Part shown: in pieces, positions 16,782 to 24,779 of the stretch
Layout: every line of letters starts with the position of its first letter
Position numbering within the stretch: position 1 is the first letter of the stretch
Origin: Sulfolobales archaeon
Lineage (GTDB): Archaea; Thermoproteota; Thermoprotei_A; Sulfolobales; Desulfurococcaceae
Direction of reading: 5' to 3'
DNA: 64,000 nt
Assembly (NCBI GenBank): GCA_025059075.1
Contig: JANXDZ010000001.1
Location: 275,971 to 339,970, forward strand
Made by a program: the position numbers and the translations under genes
The notes under the pieces: model-generated
The model's database searches: none
What the model saw: the letters and a program-made list of their open reading frames with translations, nothing else
Told to the model about the DNA's origin: nothing

Positions 16782-18026
16782 CTAAGGAGTCTTCGTTAAC
16801 CCAGGTAGCTTTGGGAAGGCTGTTGCTAGAGCTATATGCCTTAATCCAGCAATGTACATAGTGAGTCTCTCAACTCCTAAACCTAGCCCAGCACTTGGAG
16901 GTATTCCTCCATGTTTAGCTAAATCTAGGAACCACTCATACTTCTCTAGGGGCTCGTTATGTAACCTTATCCTCTCTATAAGCTTTTCATAAGTATACTC
17001 TCTTAAGCCTCCATCAATTACTTCTCCACAGACTCCCGGCATAATTAAGTTAAAGTCCACGTTATATCTGGAATCACGAGGGTTCTGTAGATAGTAAAAG
17101 CCTCTTGAAATCGATGGGAACTCAGTGATCCACACTGGTGAATTAAAGTAGTTAGCTAATGCTATTTCCGCTTCACTAGTAAGCTCTACGCCCCACTTAA
17201 CGTTAAATCCAAGCTTACTAACTATGCTTAAGGCATCGTCATAAGTCACCCTAGGGTACGGAGGCTTAAAGCACTCTAAGCTGTCATTGACTCCACTCAA
17301 CAGCTCTTCATTGCTTTTAGTTTTCTCACATATGTAATAAACTATTCCCTCCCCGAGGTCTATTACATCGTTTAGTGATGCATTAGCTATTTCAAGATCT
17401 ATTTGAGTGAATTCAACTAAGTGTCTTCCACTAATGATGTTTTCTGGAGGCTCTTCTCTAACATTGCGTGCTACAAAGAATACCTTTCCAAAGACTGCTG
17501 CAGTTGCCTGTTTATACATTATTATGCTGCTAGATACTTCATGCTCTACTCCATAAATACATGCCTTTACTTTTCTAGCTCCTCTAAGTCCTGGATCTGT
17601 TGCTGGACTAATTACTAGTGGAAGAAGCTCTGTGAAGCCCTTCTTATGTAAGAACTCTCTTGCACTATTAACTATGTGCTCCTGTATCTTCAGGATCTTA
17701 GCCCAGAGAGGGTTCCTCAAGTACCAGTGGCTGTTTTTAGCTAATTCAACTGGATCAACGCTTCTCAGATCAGCTGTATAGTCAATTCTTCTCTCAAACT
17801 TAGGTAGGTTCAAAACTCTATAGCTTTCAACAATTATCTCTTCTTCACTACACACGCCTTCAATGACTATGGAGCTTTCTAGAGGGAGTTTAATTAAAGA
17901 CTTGAGGATTTCATTGCTTGCAGTAAGCCTTCTAAAACCTGAGTAAGTTCTAGCAATAATCGTATCGCCCTTGATTTTTGCTATCCAAGCAATTGCATTA
18001 CAACGCTTCTCCTGGTGCTTAAACAC
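16782..18026 (-). CDS. Asparaginyl-tRNA synthetase-like class II protein with atypical N-terminal domain
   Basis: This 414-residue protein has the class II catalytic core of Asp/Asn-tRNA synthetases. It carries a motif 2 region with EFTQIDLEIANAS and a motif 3 region GLGLGVERLTMYI near the C-terminus. The first roughly 85 residues look like a shortened or divergent OB fold in place of a clear anticodon-binding domain. Archaeal AsnRS-related paralogues lacking a normal anticodon domain (AS-AR) work as asparagine synthetases rather than tRNA ligases, so this may be such an enzyme; a divergent true AsnRS remains possible. The start is GTG 18026 without a strong ribosome binding site. It is divergent from the small coiled-coil gene. 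Confidence 0.7.
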   Translation of the reverse strand: MFKHQEKRCNAIAWIAKIKGDTIIARTYSGFRRLTASNEILKSLIKLPLESSIVIEGVCSEEEIIVESYRVLNLPKFERRIDYTADLRSVDPVELAKNSHWYLRNPLWAKILKIQEHIVNSAREFLHKKGFTELLPLVISPATDPGLRGARKVKACIYGVEHEVSSSIIMYKQATAAVFGKVFFVARNVREEPPENIISGRHLVEFTQIDLEIANASLNDVIDLGEGIVYYICEKTKSNEELLSGVNDSLECFKPPYPRVTYDDALSIVSKLGFNVKWGVELTSEAEIALANYFNSPVWITEFPSISRGFYYLQNPRDSRYNVDFNLIMPGVCGEVIDGGLREYTYEKLIERIRLHNEPLEKYEWFLDLAKHGGIPPSAGLGLGVERLTMYIAGLRHIALATAFPKLPGLTKTP

Positions 18027-18165
18027 ATAGCTGTTGCTTAATTGAGTGCTAGAACAATCCTTAGAGCTTTTCGTTAAACAACATACCTCGCACCTAGAGT
18101 AAACCAGTAATAATACGTTAGTTATAAATTTTACTCAAAAGCTAAGCCTTCCTGAGGTAAGTGCA

Positions 18166-18309
18166 TTGAGCTCCCATGAATTGGAGGAGCTGAAGAAGGA
18201 TCTAGTTGAGCTTAGAGATAGAGTTGAAAAACTTGAAAAAGAAGTTTTAATAGTTGAAGATCTGTTAAAAAAGATCATATTTTTCTACGCCCTTTCACTT
18301 AAGACCTAG
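18166..18309 (+). CDS. Small coiled-coil protein, 47 residues
   Basis: This short open frame runs from TTG 18166 to TAG 18309. GAGGT is placed 7 bases before the TTG (18154-18158), the same start style as its neighbours. The protein begins MSSHELEELKKDLVELRDRV and continues as a leucine/valine heptad-type, highly charged helix to about residue 36. It then ends in a hydrophobic tail (IIFFYALSLKT). It could be a soluble dimer or a tail-anchored membrane peptide. No family is recognised. Good codon structure, the ribosome binding site and the amphipathic pattern argue that it is real. Confidence 0.6.
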   Translation: MSSHELEELKKDLVELRDRVEKLEKEVLIVEDLLKKIIFFYALSLKT

Positions 18310-18588
18310 GATGCACAAGAGCTCTGCCCTTTATAGCTGACTTCATTACTCATGGTTCCCCAATTCCTGTTCTTTAAGAGCCTAAGCGTCGAGCTCTCAT
18401 AGATGTTAATATCAATTGATGTTAAGCCTACAGAGGATTAAGAAGTTCAAAGGCAAAAATTCTTCAATAATTCCCTCGACACGAAAGCTATAACCAATAC
18501 ATAGAGCAGAAGTTTTAGAATTAACTATTACTGAGGCTATAGTAGTTAGTGTAGTAAGCGAAGGCTACTTAACTAAGTGCTTTCACCT
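18310..18588. other. Gene-free stretch after the coiled-coil gene
   Basis: About 280 bases with no convincing open frame, no tRNA and no clear repeat. I see nothing assignable here beyond ordinary intergenic sequence. Confidence 0.5.
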
Positions 18589-19233
18589 CTAAGCTTGGTA
18601 TTCATTTTCAATAAGTGAGCTTTGTTCTTCAAACCATTGAATGAAGGTGTTTACTTCTTTAACAAGCTTTAAAGCAATTCTCTTCGATGACTTAAAGTAC
18701 ATGTAGTCCGGCAACTTTATTATCTTTTGCCTAAAGTGCTCAATGCTTTCCCTAAAGCCTCTATGCATGCTACAACTTGTGTATAGCACACGGGCAATGC
18801 CTATTGCTCCAACGGCATCCAGCTTATCTGCGTCACTAAGTATTCTTGATTCAACAATTTCCGACTCCACTCTTAAGCTATAGCTATGGGCTAAGATTGT
18901 CTTCTTAATACAATCTATAAAACCGCGGTTAAATCCCATGCGGGTAAGCATGTTTTTAGCCATTTCAGCACTAATGAGTGAGTGGTGTTTTCCCAATGCC
19001 TTCTCCTTAGCGCGTCCAATGTCATGCAGCACTATAGCAATACATAACACAAGCCAGTTTATGTCGTGTAACTCTTCACCTATAACAATTGCCTCAGCGT
19101 ACTTAGATACTCTAATAACGTGAGGCCATCCATGAGCTGGATCATCACCCATAATTAATTCAGCTATTGCAAGGACTTCTGCAAGCCTAGGATCAGTTGA
19201 GGCCACTTTCCTAAATAAGCTCAATATAGCCAC
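18589..19233 (-). CDS. HD-domain metal-dependent phosphohydrolase
   Basis: This is a 214-residue HD-superfamily protein. The metal-ligand pattern is visible as HGWPHVIRV, the HD pair in VLHDIGRAK, a later His in the ILAHSYS segment, and an Asp in SDADKLDAVGA. Members of this uncharacterised archaeal/bacterial type hydrolyse nucleotides or nucleotide-derived phosphoesters; the substrate is unknown. The length is normal. The start is GTG 19233 (protein MAILSLF) with AAGGT upstream. It is divergent from the DHH phosphoesterase. Confidence 0.85.
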   Translation of the reverse strand: MAILSLFRKVASTDPRLAEVLAIAELIMGDDPAHGWPHVIRVSKYAEAIVIGEELHDINWLVLCIAIVLHDIGRAKEKALGKHHSLISAEMAKNMLTRMGFNRGFIDCIKKTILAHSYSLRVESEIVESRILSDADKLDAVGAIGIARVLYTSCSMHRGFRESIEHFRQKIIKLPDYMYFKSSKRIALKLVKEVNTFIQWFEEQSSLIENEYQA

Positions 19234-19392
19234 CGACCTTTAGCATTATTAATTGATGAAGGATTAGATATATGTTTTGTAGGAAAAGATCCTTCATTAA
19301 AAGAAGCGCTCTTGATCTATTTTTATGAGTAAGAAGAAATAAGAACAAGCGTGTCGAGGAGTACCTACAACAGTAGAGAGGGTTGAATACAG

Positions 19393-20394
19393 TTGGCTGG
19401 AAGAGTCTTAGTGATCAGTGATTGGGATGCTGATGGCGTAGTAGCTTCTGCTCTAGCCTACTACTCGCAGAGCATTGCATGTAAATATCCAGTTGAAGAA
19501 TGCTGTAAAGTTGATTTAAGGCCCATTGAACCATCAAACATATACGCCCTGATATCAAGACTGAACGAAAGCTATGAGGCAGTGATGTTCTTAGACATTC
19601 CATTTTTAAGTAAGATAGCTAGTCTATTTAAAATGCTTAGAGAGCACTTTAGTGTAGGCAGAGTAATCTACATAGATCACCATGTGTCTACACTTAACTC
19701 TGAAAGTGAGTTAAGGAAGCTATGCGACGAGATTTATGTATCTCTTGAAGCTACTTCAACTATACTCTACAAAGTTCTATCAAGTAGAGGGGTTAAAGTG
19801 CACGAGAAGCTTAAGATGTTTACAACAGTGATCTCGTATATGGACAGAGGTCTACGCGTACCAAATGAACTACTTCAGCTATTAAAACTAGCTTCAACTA
19901 TATCAAAGATCCTGACCGTTAAAAGAGATCCTGAACTATATGAGAAGATCGTTGCATGGCTAGTGAACTCATTTCCATCCCCTCCGCCATTCAGTACCCT
20001 GGAGCTAAAAATGCTTGAAAGAAGAGTAAAAGAAGTAGATGAAGAATTAAGTAGAATAGTCATGGACTTAGCTATGACTGGAAAGAACGTTGGATACTTA
20101 AAATTCATTGATGCAAGCAACCACTGGAAGAGGCGTGGGGCGACATCACTAGTCTTAAGGCTCGGCAGGCTACTTAAATCACCTGTAGCAGTAGTCTTCA
20201 GAGGAGAGAGAGGGAAAATACTCATAGTTAAGGCATCCCATAGTAGAGCATATAGAATAGCTAAGTACTTTATTGGAGAAGGTTTAGCTGAAGACATTGC
20301 TGGACACCCTAACTTAGCGATAATAAAGTTGAGTAAGGACGCCTCCGATAAGCTCATTGAAGATGCCTTAAGGAAGGCTTGCTACTACATATAG
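19393..20394 (+). CDS. DHH-family phosphoesterase (RecJ-like)
   Basis: This 333-residue protein has the DHH-domain metal motifs: DWDADG at residues 10-15 and IDHH near residue 96. A GATSLVLRLGRLL segment near residue 240 and a glycine-rich C-terminal segment with HSRAYRIAKYF correspond to a DHHA1-like substrate-binding domain. Such archaeal proteins cleave single-stranded nucleic acid, short oligonucleotides or cyclic dinucleotides. It is shorter than the GINS-associated nuclease, so I do not call it GAN. The start is TTG 19393. It converges on the atpD-UPF0216 pair. Confidence 0.8.
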   Translation: MAGRVLVISDWDADGVVASALAYYSQSIACKYPVEECCKVDLRPIEPSNIYALISRLNESYEAVMFLDIPFLSKIASLFKMLREHFSVGRVIYIDHHVSTLNSESELRKLCDEIYVSLEATSTILYKVLSSRGVKVHEKLKMFTTVISYMDRGLRVPNELLQLLKLASTISKILTVKRDPELYEKIVAWLVNSFPSPPPFSTLELKMLERRVKEVDEELSRIVMDLAMTGKNVGYLKFIDASNHWKRRGATSLVLRLGRLLKSPVAVVFRGERGKILIVKASHSRAYRIAKYFIGEGLAEDIAGHPNLAIIKLSKDASDKLIEDALRKACYYI

Positions 20395-20436
20395 AACTAA
20401 CTCACTTAACTAATCTATAACAGGTCCTGAAACAAG

Positions 20437-20844
20437 TTACTCCGCAATGAATACTACTGTAGTTGTTGTTCTAAATATTCTCCTCAGCTCACTTATCTGC
20501 GACCTATATATGAATAAAGGCTCCTTTAAGTGACTCAACTTCAAGAACCTAGAGACTACTTTAGCTGCTATAGGTTCCCTCACTACTGCTGTTCCCTCTC
20601 CATACTTTGGATTAACCTCAATTATTATTGGAATTCTAAGCTTGCCTTCATCATCTGGATCAATATATTGGTATAGGAGCTCTATTTCGCTTGGATCAAT
20701 TAAGTGAATGCCACCATCCCTTAAAATGATGAATGGATTCTTTAGCTCACGCAGCTCCCTTAAAGTAGGCCTAGTGTAAGGTAAGTGTTTATTAACTATC
20801 CTTAGGAAGTCCTTCAGCAGTTCATCAATGTACTTATCGCTCAT
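20437..20844 (-). CDS. UPF0216 (DUF61) protein
   Basis: This is a 135-residue archaeal family protein of unknown function. The family pattern is seen in RPTLRELRELKNPFI followed by LRDGGIHLIDPSE, then an IPIIIEV strand and a G-rich VREPIAAKVV segment. Its ATG overlaps the stop codon of atpD by 4 bases, so it is translationally coupled to the ATP synthase subunit. No catalytic residues are evident. Confidence 0.8.
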   Translation of the reverse strand: MSDKYIDELLKDFLRIVNKHLPYTRPTLRELRELKNPFIILRDGGIHLIDPSEIELLYQYIDPDDEGKLRIPIIIEVNPKYGEGTAVVREPIAAKVVSRFLKLSHLKEPLFIYRSQISELRRIFRTTTTVVFIAE

Positions 20845-21467
20845 AAAGCCTTCCTCCTAGTTAACACTTGCTTAACTCTCTTCATTCTAGCTTTTTCTTC
20901 TCTCTCACGTTCTTCAAACTTCATTCTCAAATACCTCACAGTCCTTTCAATTGCTGGTATGAAGTAGTACTCTAATGCATTGACCTTTCTTTTAGTCCTA
21001 ACTATCTCCTTACCTAAAGATTCTACAGCCTTATCCGCTCTCCCTAAGTTAACTATGTTGCTTAATAGTTCAACTACCTGGGCTCTGTAGGTTTGTATGT
21101 AGGGGATTATTTGTTCTTCAGTATAACTGGGTTTTGAGACTATCGCTGAATGAGTCTTGACTCCCATTATGTTCTCCAGTCCAACGACTGCAGTCATGGG
21201 TTTTGACGTAAGGCCCTTCATGTGGTCAAATAAGTTTTCCCCATAGGCTCCATAAAGGATCAGTGTATCTAAGTATACCTTAGTAAGCTTTGAGTAAACA
21301 GCTTTCCTAAGTTCAACTGCCTCCCTGAGCCTTGTGAAGAACTCGTTAATTAATATAGTCAACCTCTCTCTAAGTATTTTGTGGACTTTTCTAGCTAACT
21401 CGAGCCTCCTCCTTAATTTAATTAACTCAATCTTAGTTGGCCTAACTCTCTGTAGAGATGTTGACAA
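20841..21467 (-). CDS. atpD: A-type ATP synthase subunit D
   Basis: This 208-residue central-stalk subunit of the archaeal A1Ao ATP synthase rotates inside the A3B3 head. The long coiled-coil N-terminus with RVRPTKIELIKLRRRLELAR is diagnostic, as is the C-terminal helix rich in Glu and Arg with NALEY. The start is TTG 21467, with GGGAG 6 bases upstream. The other synthase subunits are not in the window, so this gene is separated from the main atp operon. It is followed without a gap by UPF0216 and preceded, with a 76-base gap, by a small hypothetical gene on the same strand. Confidence 0.93.
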   Translation of the reverse strand: MSTSLQRVRPTKIELIKLRRRLELARKVHKILRERLTILINEFFTRLREAVELRKAVYSKLTKVYLDTLILYGAYGENLFDHMKGLTSKPMTAVVGLENIMGVKTHSAIVSKPSYTEEQIIPYIQTYRAQVVELLSNIVNLGRADKAVESLGKEIVRTKRKVNALEYYFIPAIERTVRYLRMKFEEREREEKARMKRVKQVLTRRKAL

Positions 21468-21543
21468 TGCTTGCTCCCAGATAAAGCTAATGACTTCTTA
21501 GCTTATAAACGTCGTGTTTATAGTGAAGGAGAACTCAATGTTC

Positions 21544-21903
21544 CTAGTCTCCAACATAGTTCTTTAAATCAACTTCCCTCCCGCGTTTAACAAACCTTAA
21601 TTTCATTTCAGGTTTCACTGATATGCCAAGCTTATTGAGGAGAAGTAGTGTAGTGTATCCATCGAACTCCTTTACAAGGCCTTTCTTTATGAGCTCGTAA
21701 AATACTTTTACAACTACCCCATAGTCTCTTGGATAAAGAACCTTTGTTTTCTCCATAAGTTCCTTAGCTCTTTCATCAACTAGCTTGCTCCACACTTCTC
21801 TCTCAATATCATTGAATGATTCAGTAGTTCTCTCCTCCATGACTCTGCGGATCATTCTCTTCATAACTCTTAGCTTTAGTTCTTCAGGCAGCTCTTCAGA
21901 CAC
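21544..21903 (-). CDS. Conserved-looking hypothetical protein upstream of atpD
   Basis: This is a charged protein of about 119 residues, mostly helical by appearance, with basic and acidic clusters (MKRMIRRVMEERTT) and a C-terminal segment that may form a small winged or beta part (KLRFVKRGREVDLKNYV). I do not recognise the family. GTG 21903 has GGGTG 5 bases upstream and gives MSEELPEELKL; GTG 21912 overlaps that site. It lies upstream of atpD on the same strand, so it may be cotranscribed. Confidence 0.65.
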   Translation of the reverse strand: MSEELPEELKLRVMKRMIRRVMEERTTESFNDIEREVWSKLVDERAKELMEKTKVLYPRDYGVVVKVFYELIKKGLVKEFDGYTTLLLLNKLGISVKPEMKLRFVKRGREVDLKNYVGD

Positions 21904-21992
21904 TATTAGCACCCTATCATGGAGTGTAGTTAACTGCTTCTCTAAACTATAAGATTAACGCTTCCAACAATATTAGTGGAGGTATTGTAGAG

Positions 21993-22706
21993 TTGAGCAT
22001 GCACTCACTTATTCCAGTAGATCTAATTATTGATTCACGCGAAGACTCCAAGAACCCTGAGTTTAGAATTGAGTTAACTAAAAGAGGACTGAAAGTATCC
22101 ATCCAAAGCCTTCCAGCAGGAGACTTCCTCCTACTAGCTAGAGAGGACTCAAGGCCTCTTCTTATTGAGAGAAAGAGCGTTGATGACTTACTAAATAGCA
22201 TCAGGGACAATAGACTGTGGGATCAATCTAAGTTGCTGAAGGAGGCTTGTGAATTAGATGGATACCAGCCATTAATTGTTCTAGAGGGATGGCTTGGAAT
22301 TGTTGAAAGGAGGAGTGGTTGGAGGATACAGTCAGTTCTCAGAGCTATAGATAGCATCGTACTTGACTATGGAATACCAATAATCAATACTCCAAGTAAG
22401 AGTGCAACAACTGAGTGGCTTGTCGCAAAAGCTAAGAGCCTGGGGAGAGTTGAGGAGAAGAAGGCTTTTAGAATGAGAGTTGAAAAGAAACCTGTGGAAA
22501 TACGTGAAAGAATACTGTACGTCGCCGAAGGCCTCGCTGGTCCTACTTTAGCTAGAAAGCTACTTGAATACTTTGGAACACTGAAGTCAATAGCTAATGC
22601 AAGCACTCTAGACTTAATGAAAGTTGAAGGAATTGGTGAAAAAAGAGCTAGTGAGATATACGCTATATTCAACACCCCCTGGAAGACCTCTACGAACGCT
22701 CGTTAA
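21993..22706 (+). CDS. xpf: XPF/Mus81-type structure-specific endonuclease (short crenarchaeal form)
   Basis: This 237-residue protein has an ERCC4 nuclease domain followed by a tandem helix-hairpin-helix domain. Catalytic residues are visible: D14 and R16 in IIDSRE, GD at 43-44, and the ERKSVDD motif at 59-65. The C-terminal HhH2 region (about 178-232) includes VEGIGEKRASEIY. It cleaves branched DNA such as 3' flaps and forks, usually together with PCNA. The N-terminal helicase of euryarchaeal Hef is absent, as expected for Crenarchaeota. I see no obvious C-terminal PIP box. TTG 21993 is the chosen start; ATG 21999 is possible. Confidence 0.92.
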   Translation: MSMHSLIPVDLIIDSREDSKNPEFRIELTKRGLKVSIQSLPAGDFLLLAREDSRPLLIERKSVDDLLNSIRDNRLWDQSKLLKEACELDGYQPLIVLEGWLGIVERRSGWRIQSVLRAIDSIVLDYGIPIINTPSKSATTEWLVAKAKSLGRVEEKKAFRMRVEKKPVEIRERILYVAEGLAGPTLARKLLEYFGTLKSIANASTLDLMKVEGIGEKRASEIYAIFNTPWKTSTNAR

Positions 22707-22735
22707 ACACAACGCTATAGACACATTTAGCTCTC

Positions 22736-22754
22736 CTCCACCTTAAAGGCGGAG
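22736..22754. other. Short imperfect hairpin downstream of xpf
   Basis: CTCCACC-TTAAA-GGCGGAG forms a 7-bp stem with one mismatch around an A/T loop, 30 bases after the xpf stop. It could be a transcription-end structure or the trace of an IS200/IS605-type end; there is no reading frame next to it. 22707-22912 otherwise holds nothing assignable. Confidence 0.3.
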
Positions 22755-22912
22755 ATTTCCTTCATCTCTAAGGCCTCTATACTCTCTAAAACATCGGAGC
22801 TATGCTGCTTTAAAGAAACTGAGCATTGCTGAAGGCGGTAAATAGCTGGCTTTAGAAGTAGCAGTTTTAATAGCTTATTGCCTTAATACTATGCTCAGGA
22901 TATAGAGACGGT

Positions 22913-23644
22913 GTGGTAGAAGCGATGGATATAGCTGAGAGAGTCAGACTATATATAGAGAACTTTAAGCTCACTTTAAGGGATGTGGTAGAGAAGGGGG
23001 TTTCTGAAGAGTACAGTGCTTTAATTGAGCAAGCAAAATTATACTCTATGGATGCAGAGTACTACTTGAGTGAAGGAAGGGATCCTGTAACAGCATTATC
23101 GTGTATAGCTTATGCAGAGGGATTACTTGATAGCTTGAAGTACTTAGGAAAACCAGAGATCTATTGGAGAACTCCCTCTGAAGTAGCTAATAGGCCTAAA
23201 GTACTAGTAGCTGGAGGCTTTGAAGTAATTCACCCAGGTCACTTATACTTTCTACGAGAAGCGTGGAAAAAGGGGAGGGTGTATGTAATTGTTGCAAGAG
23301 ATTCAAGCATAAAGAAGTTTAAAGGAAGAGATCCCTTAATCCCTGAAGAACAAAGACTCCAAGTAGTTTCTCAACTCCCATACGTCTATAGAGCTATTTT
23401 AGGAGATCCCTCTGATTTTTTAAAACCTGTTGTAGAAGTAGAACCTGACTTAATACTATTAGGCCCAGATCAGTGGCCTACTGAGAGTTCTCTAAAGGAA
23501 GAACTCTGCAAGAGAGGCTTATGTAAAGTAAAGATAGAGAGAGTCAAGGAAAGGCTTGAGGGCAAGTTTTATAGTACGTCAATGATACTTAAATCCATAC
23601 TTAAAAAGTACTGTAAACACATTAATGTAGAACCCAAAGTTTAA
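22913..23644 (+). CDS. DUF357-cytidylyltransferase fusion (archaeal FAD synthase-like)
   Basis: This 243-residue protein has two parts. Residues 1-95 are a helical DUF357 domain. From about residue 98 there is a nucleotidyltransferase domain with GGFEVIHPGHLYFL (the HxGH motif) and a later TSMI segment matching the T/S motif of cytidylyltransferases. Archaeal RibL-type enzymes with this catalytic domain adenylate FMN to FAD. The usual GTFD is GGFE here, so the nucleotide or acceptor preference may differ. The start is GTG 22913; ATG 22925 is the alternative. It stands alone between xpf and a convergent flavoprotein. Confidence 0.8.
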   Translation: MVEAMDIAERVRLYIENFKLTLRDVVEKGVSEEYSALIEQAKLYSMDAEYYLSEGRDPVTALSCIAYAEGLLDSLKYLGKPEIYWRTPSEVANRPKVLVAGGFEVIHPGHLYFLREAWKKGRVYVIVARDSSIKKFKGRDPLIPEEQRLQVVSQLPYVYRAILGDPSDFLKPVVEVEPDLILLGPDQWPTESSLKEELCKRGLCKVKIERVKERLEGKFYSTSMILKSILKKYCKHINVEPKV

Positions 23645-23681
23645 ATTTAAACAATGGAATTAAGTGTGTAAAGCTGTAAGT

Positions 23682-24383
23682 CTAAGTCATTTTCTTTAAT
23701 CTAAAGGCTCTTTGCTCAATGTATAGCTCAGCCTCCTTTAACGCCTTATTAGTAATGCTTTCTAAGTCTCTTGGCACTCTATACCATTCGTTCAAGTTCC
23801 TCAGCTCCATTGATGCTATAGCCACGTTGTAACCTACGTTGTATGAATCGATCATTGCACTCTTATTCGTTAATACATCACTCTCGCTTTGATGGAATGC
23901 AATGGCCCATGGCGGCACGTGGAATCCCATGCTGTTCATCACGATCATTAAGTTAGCTAAAGTCATTATAGCTCCAGAATCAGCTCCAACAGCTATAAAG
24001 CCAACAGTCTTTCCATCACATAGAGATCTATTTAAATGCAAGATCATGTTTTCAAAGCTCGTCATTCTATCAATTAAATTCTTAACTAATGGAGATACGT
24101 TGTACCAATAAACTGGTGTAGCTATTACTAACCCATCTGCTTTAAGTATTTCCTCTCCAAGTCTATTAAAGTCATCGTCTTTAATAACGCACGGGAACTT
24201 ACATAGCTTCTGGTCATCAGATACGCAGCCTATGCATGGCTTTATGTTGTAGTCAGTTAAGTGTATCCATTTAGCTTCTCCTCCAGCATCTATAACGCCT
24301 ACTTCAGCTACTTTAAGTAACTTGACTGTTCCACCATACTTTCTTGGAGAGCCATTCACTAGTAACACGTTTACTTTACCCAA
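23682..24383 (-). CDS. Flavodoxin-fold NAD(P)H:FMN reductase / iron-sulfur flavoprotein-like
   Basis: This 233-residue protein is of the FMN-reductase type. The N-terminal phosphate loop VNGSPRKYGGTVKLL binds FMN. A four-cysteine segment follows (CIGC-x7-C-x3-C, residues about 51-66), similar in place to the [4Fe-4S] motif of archaeal iron-sulfur flavoproteins although with different spacing. The ATPVYWYNVSPLVKNLIDR stretch is the usual flavin-binding loop. It may transfer electrons in anaerobic metabolism or peroxide defence. The start is TTG 24383, with GGAGGTG 7 bases upstream. Confidence 0.85.
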   Translation of the reverse strand: MGKVNVLLVNGSPRKYGGTVKLLKVAEVGVIDAGGEAKWIHLTDYNIKPCIGCVSDDQKLCKFPCVIKDDDFNRLGEEILKADGLVIATPVYWYNVSPLVKNLIDRMTSFENMILHLNRSLCDGKTVGFIAVGADSGAIMTLANLMIVMNSMGFHVPPWAIAFHQSESDVLTNKSAMIDSYNVGYNVAIASMELRNLNEWYRVPRDLESITNKALKEAELYIEQRAFRLKKMT

Positions 24384-24779
24384 TAGTCAACACCTCCATT
24401 AAATCAACTTACGCATACACTAAGGCAGCTCTCTAATCATAACATAAAGCATCAGGAATCGTGTTTATAAACTAAGCTCCCATAAGTACCTTTACTCCAC
24501 CCTCTGGCTAAATGAATAGAGGTGCACTCGTGTAAGAGGCTTACATATGTCTTTTGAAGCTATTTTAATTTAGTAACTATGATAACGTAAAGTGGCTCTG
24601 TGAAAACATCAAGAAATAGACGCGTCTCTAAGTGCCCTAAACACCTCTAAGCTAGTGAAAAACCCAAGTTAGATGTGAGAACTGAATGAAGTAATGAAAA
24701 GATTTCAATTAATGTAAGTGCAAGAGTAGGCTACTACAATTATATAGCTTTGTAAACTACTTTAACTTAGGTGAATTGC
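24384..24779. other. Intergenic region of about 390 bases without a recognisable gene
   Basis: There are only very short open frames with no ribosome binding sites, no tRNA, and no repeat that I can see. It lies between divergent genes and probably carries both promoters. Confidence 0.5.

Noticed and set aside
19393..20394. GINS-associated nuclease GAN
   Set aside because: The protein has DHH motifs but is clearly shorter than GAN, and no GINS gene is adjacent.
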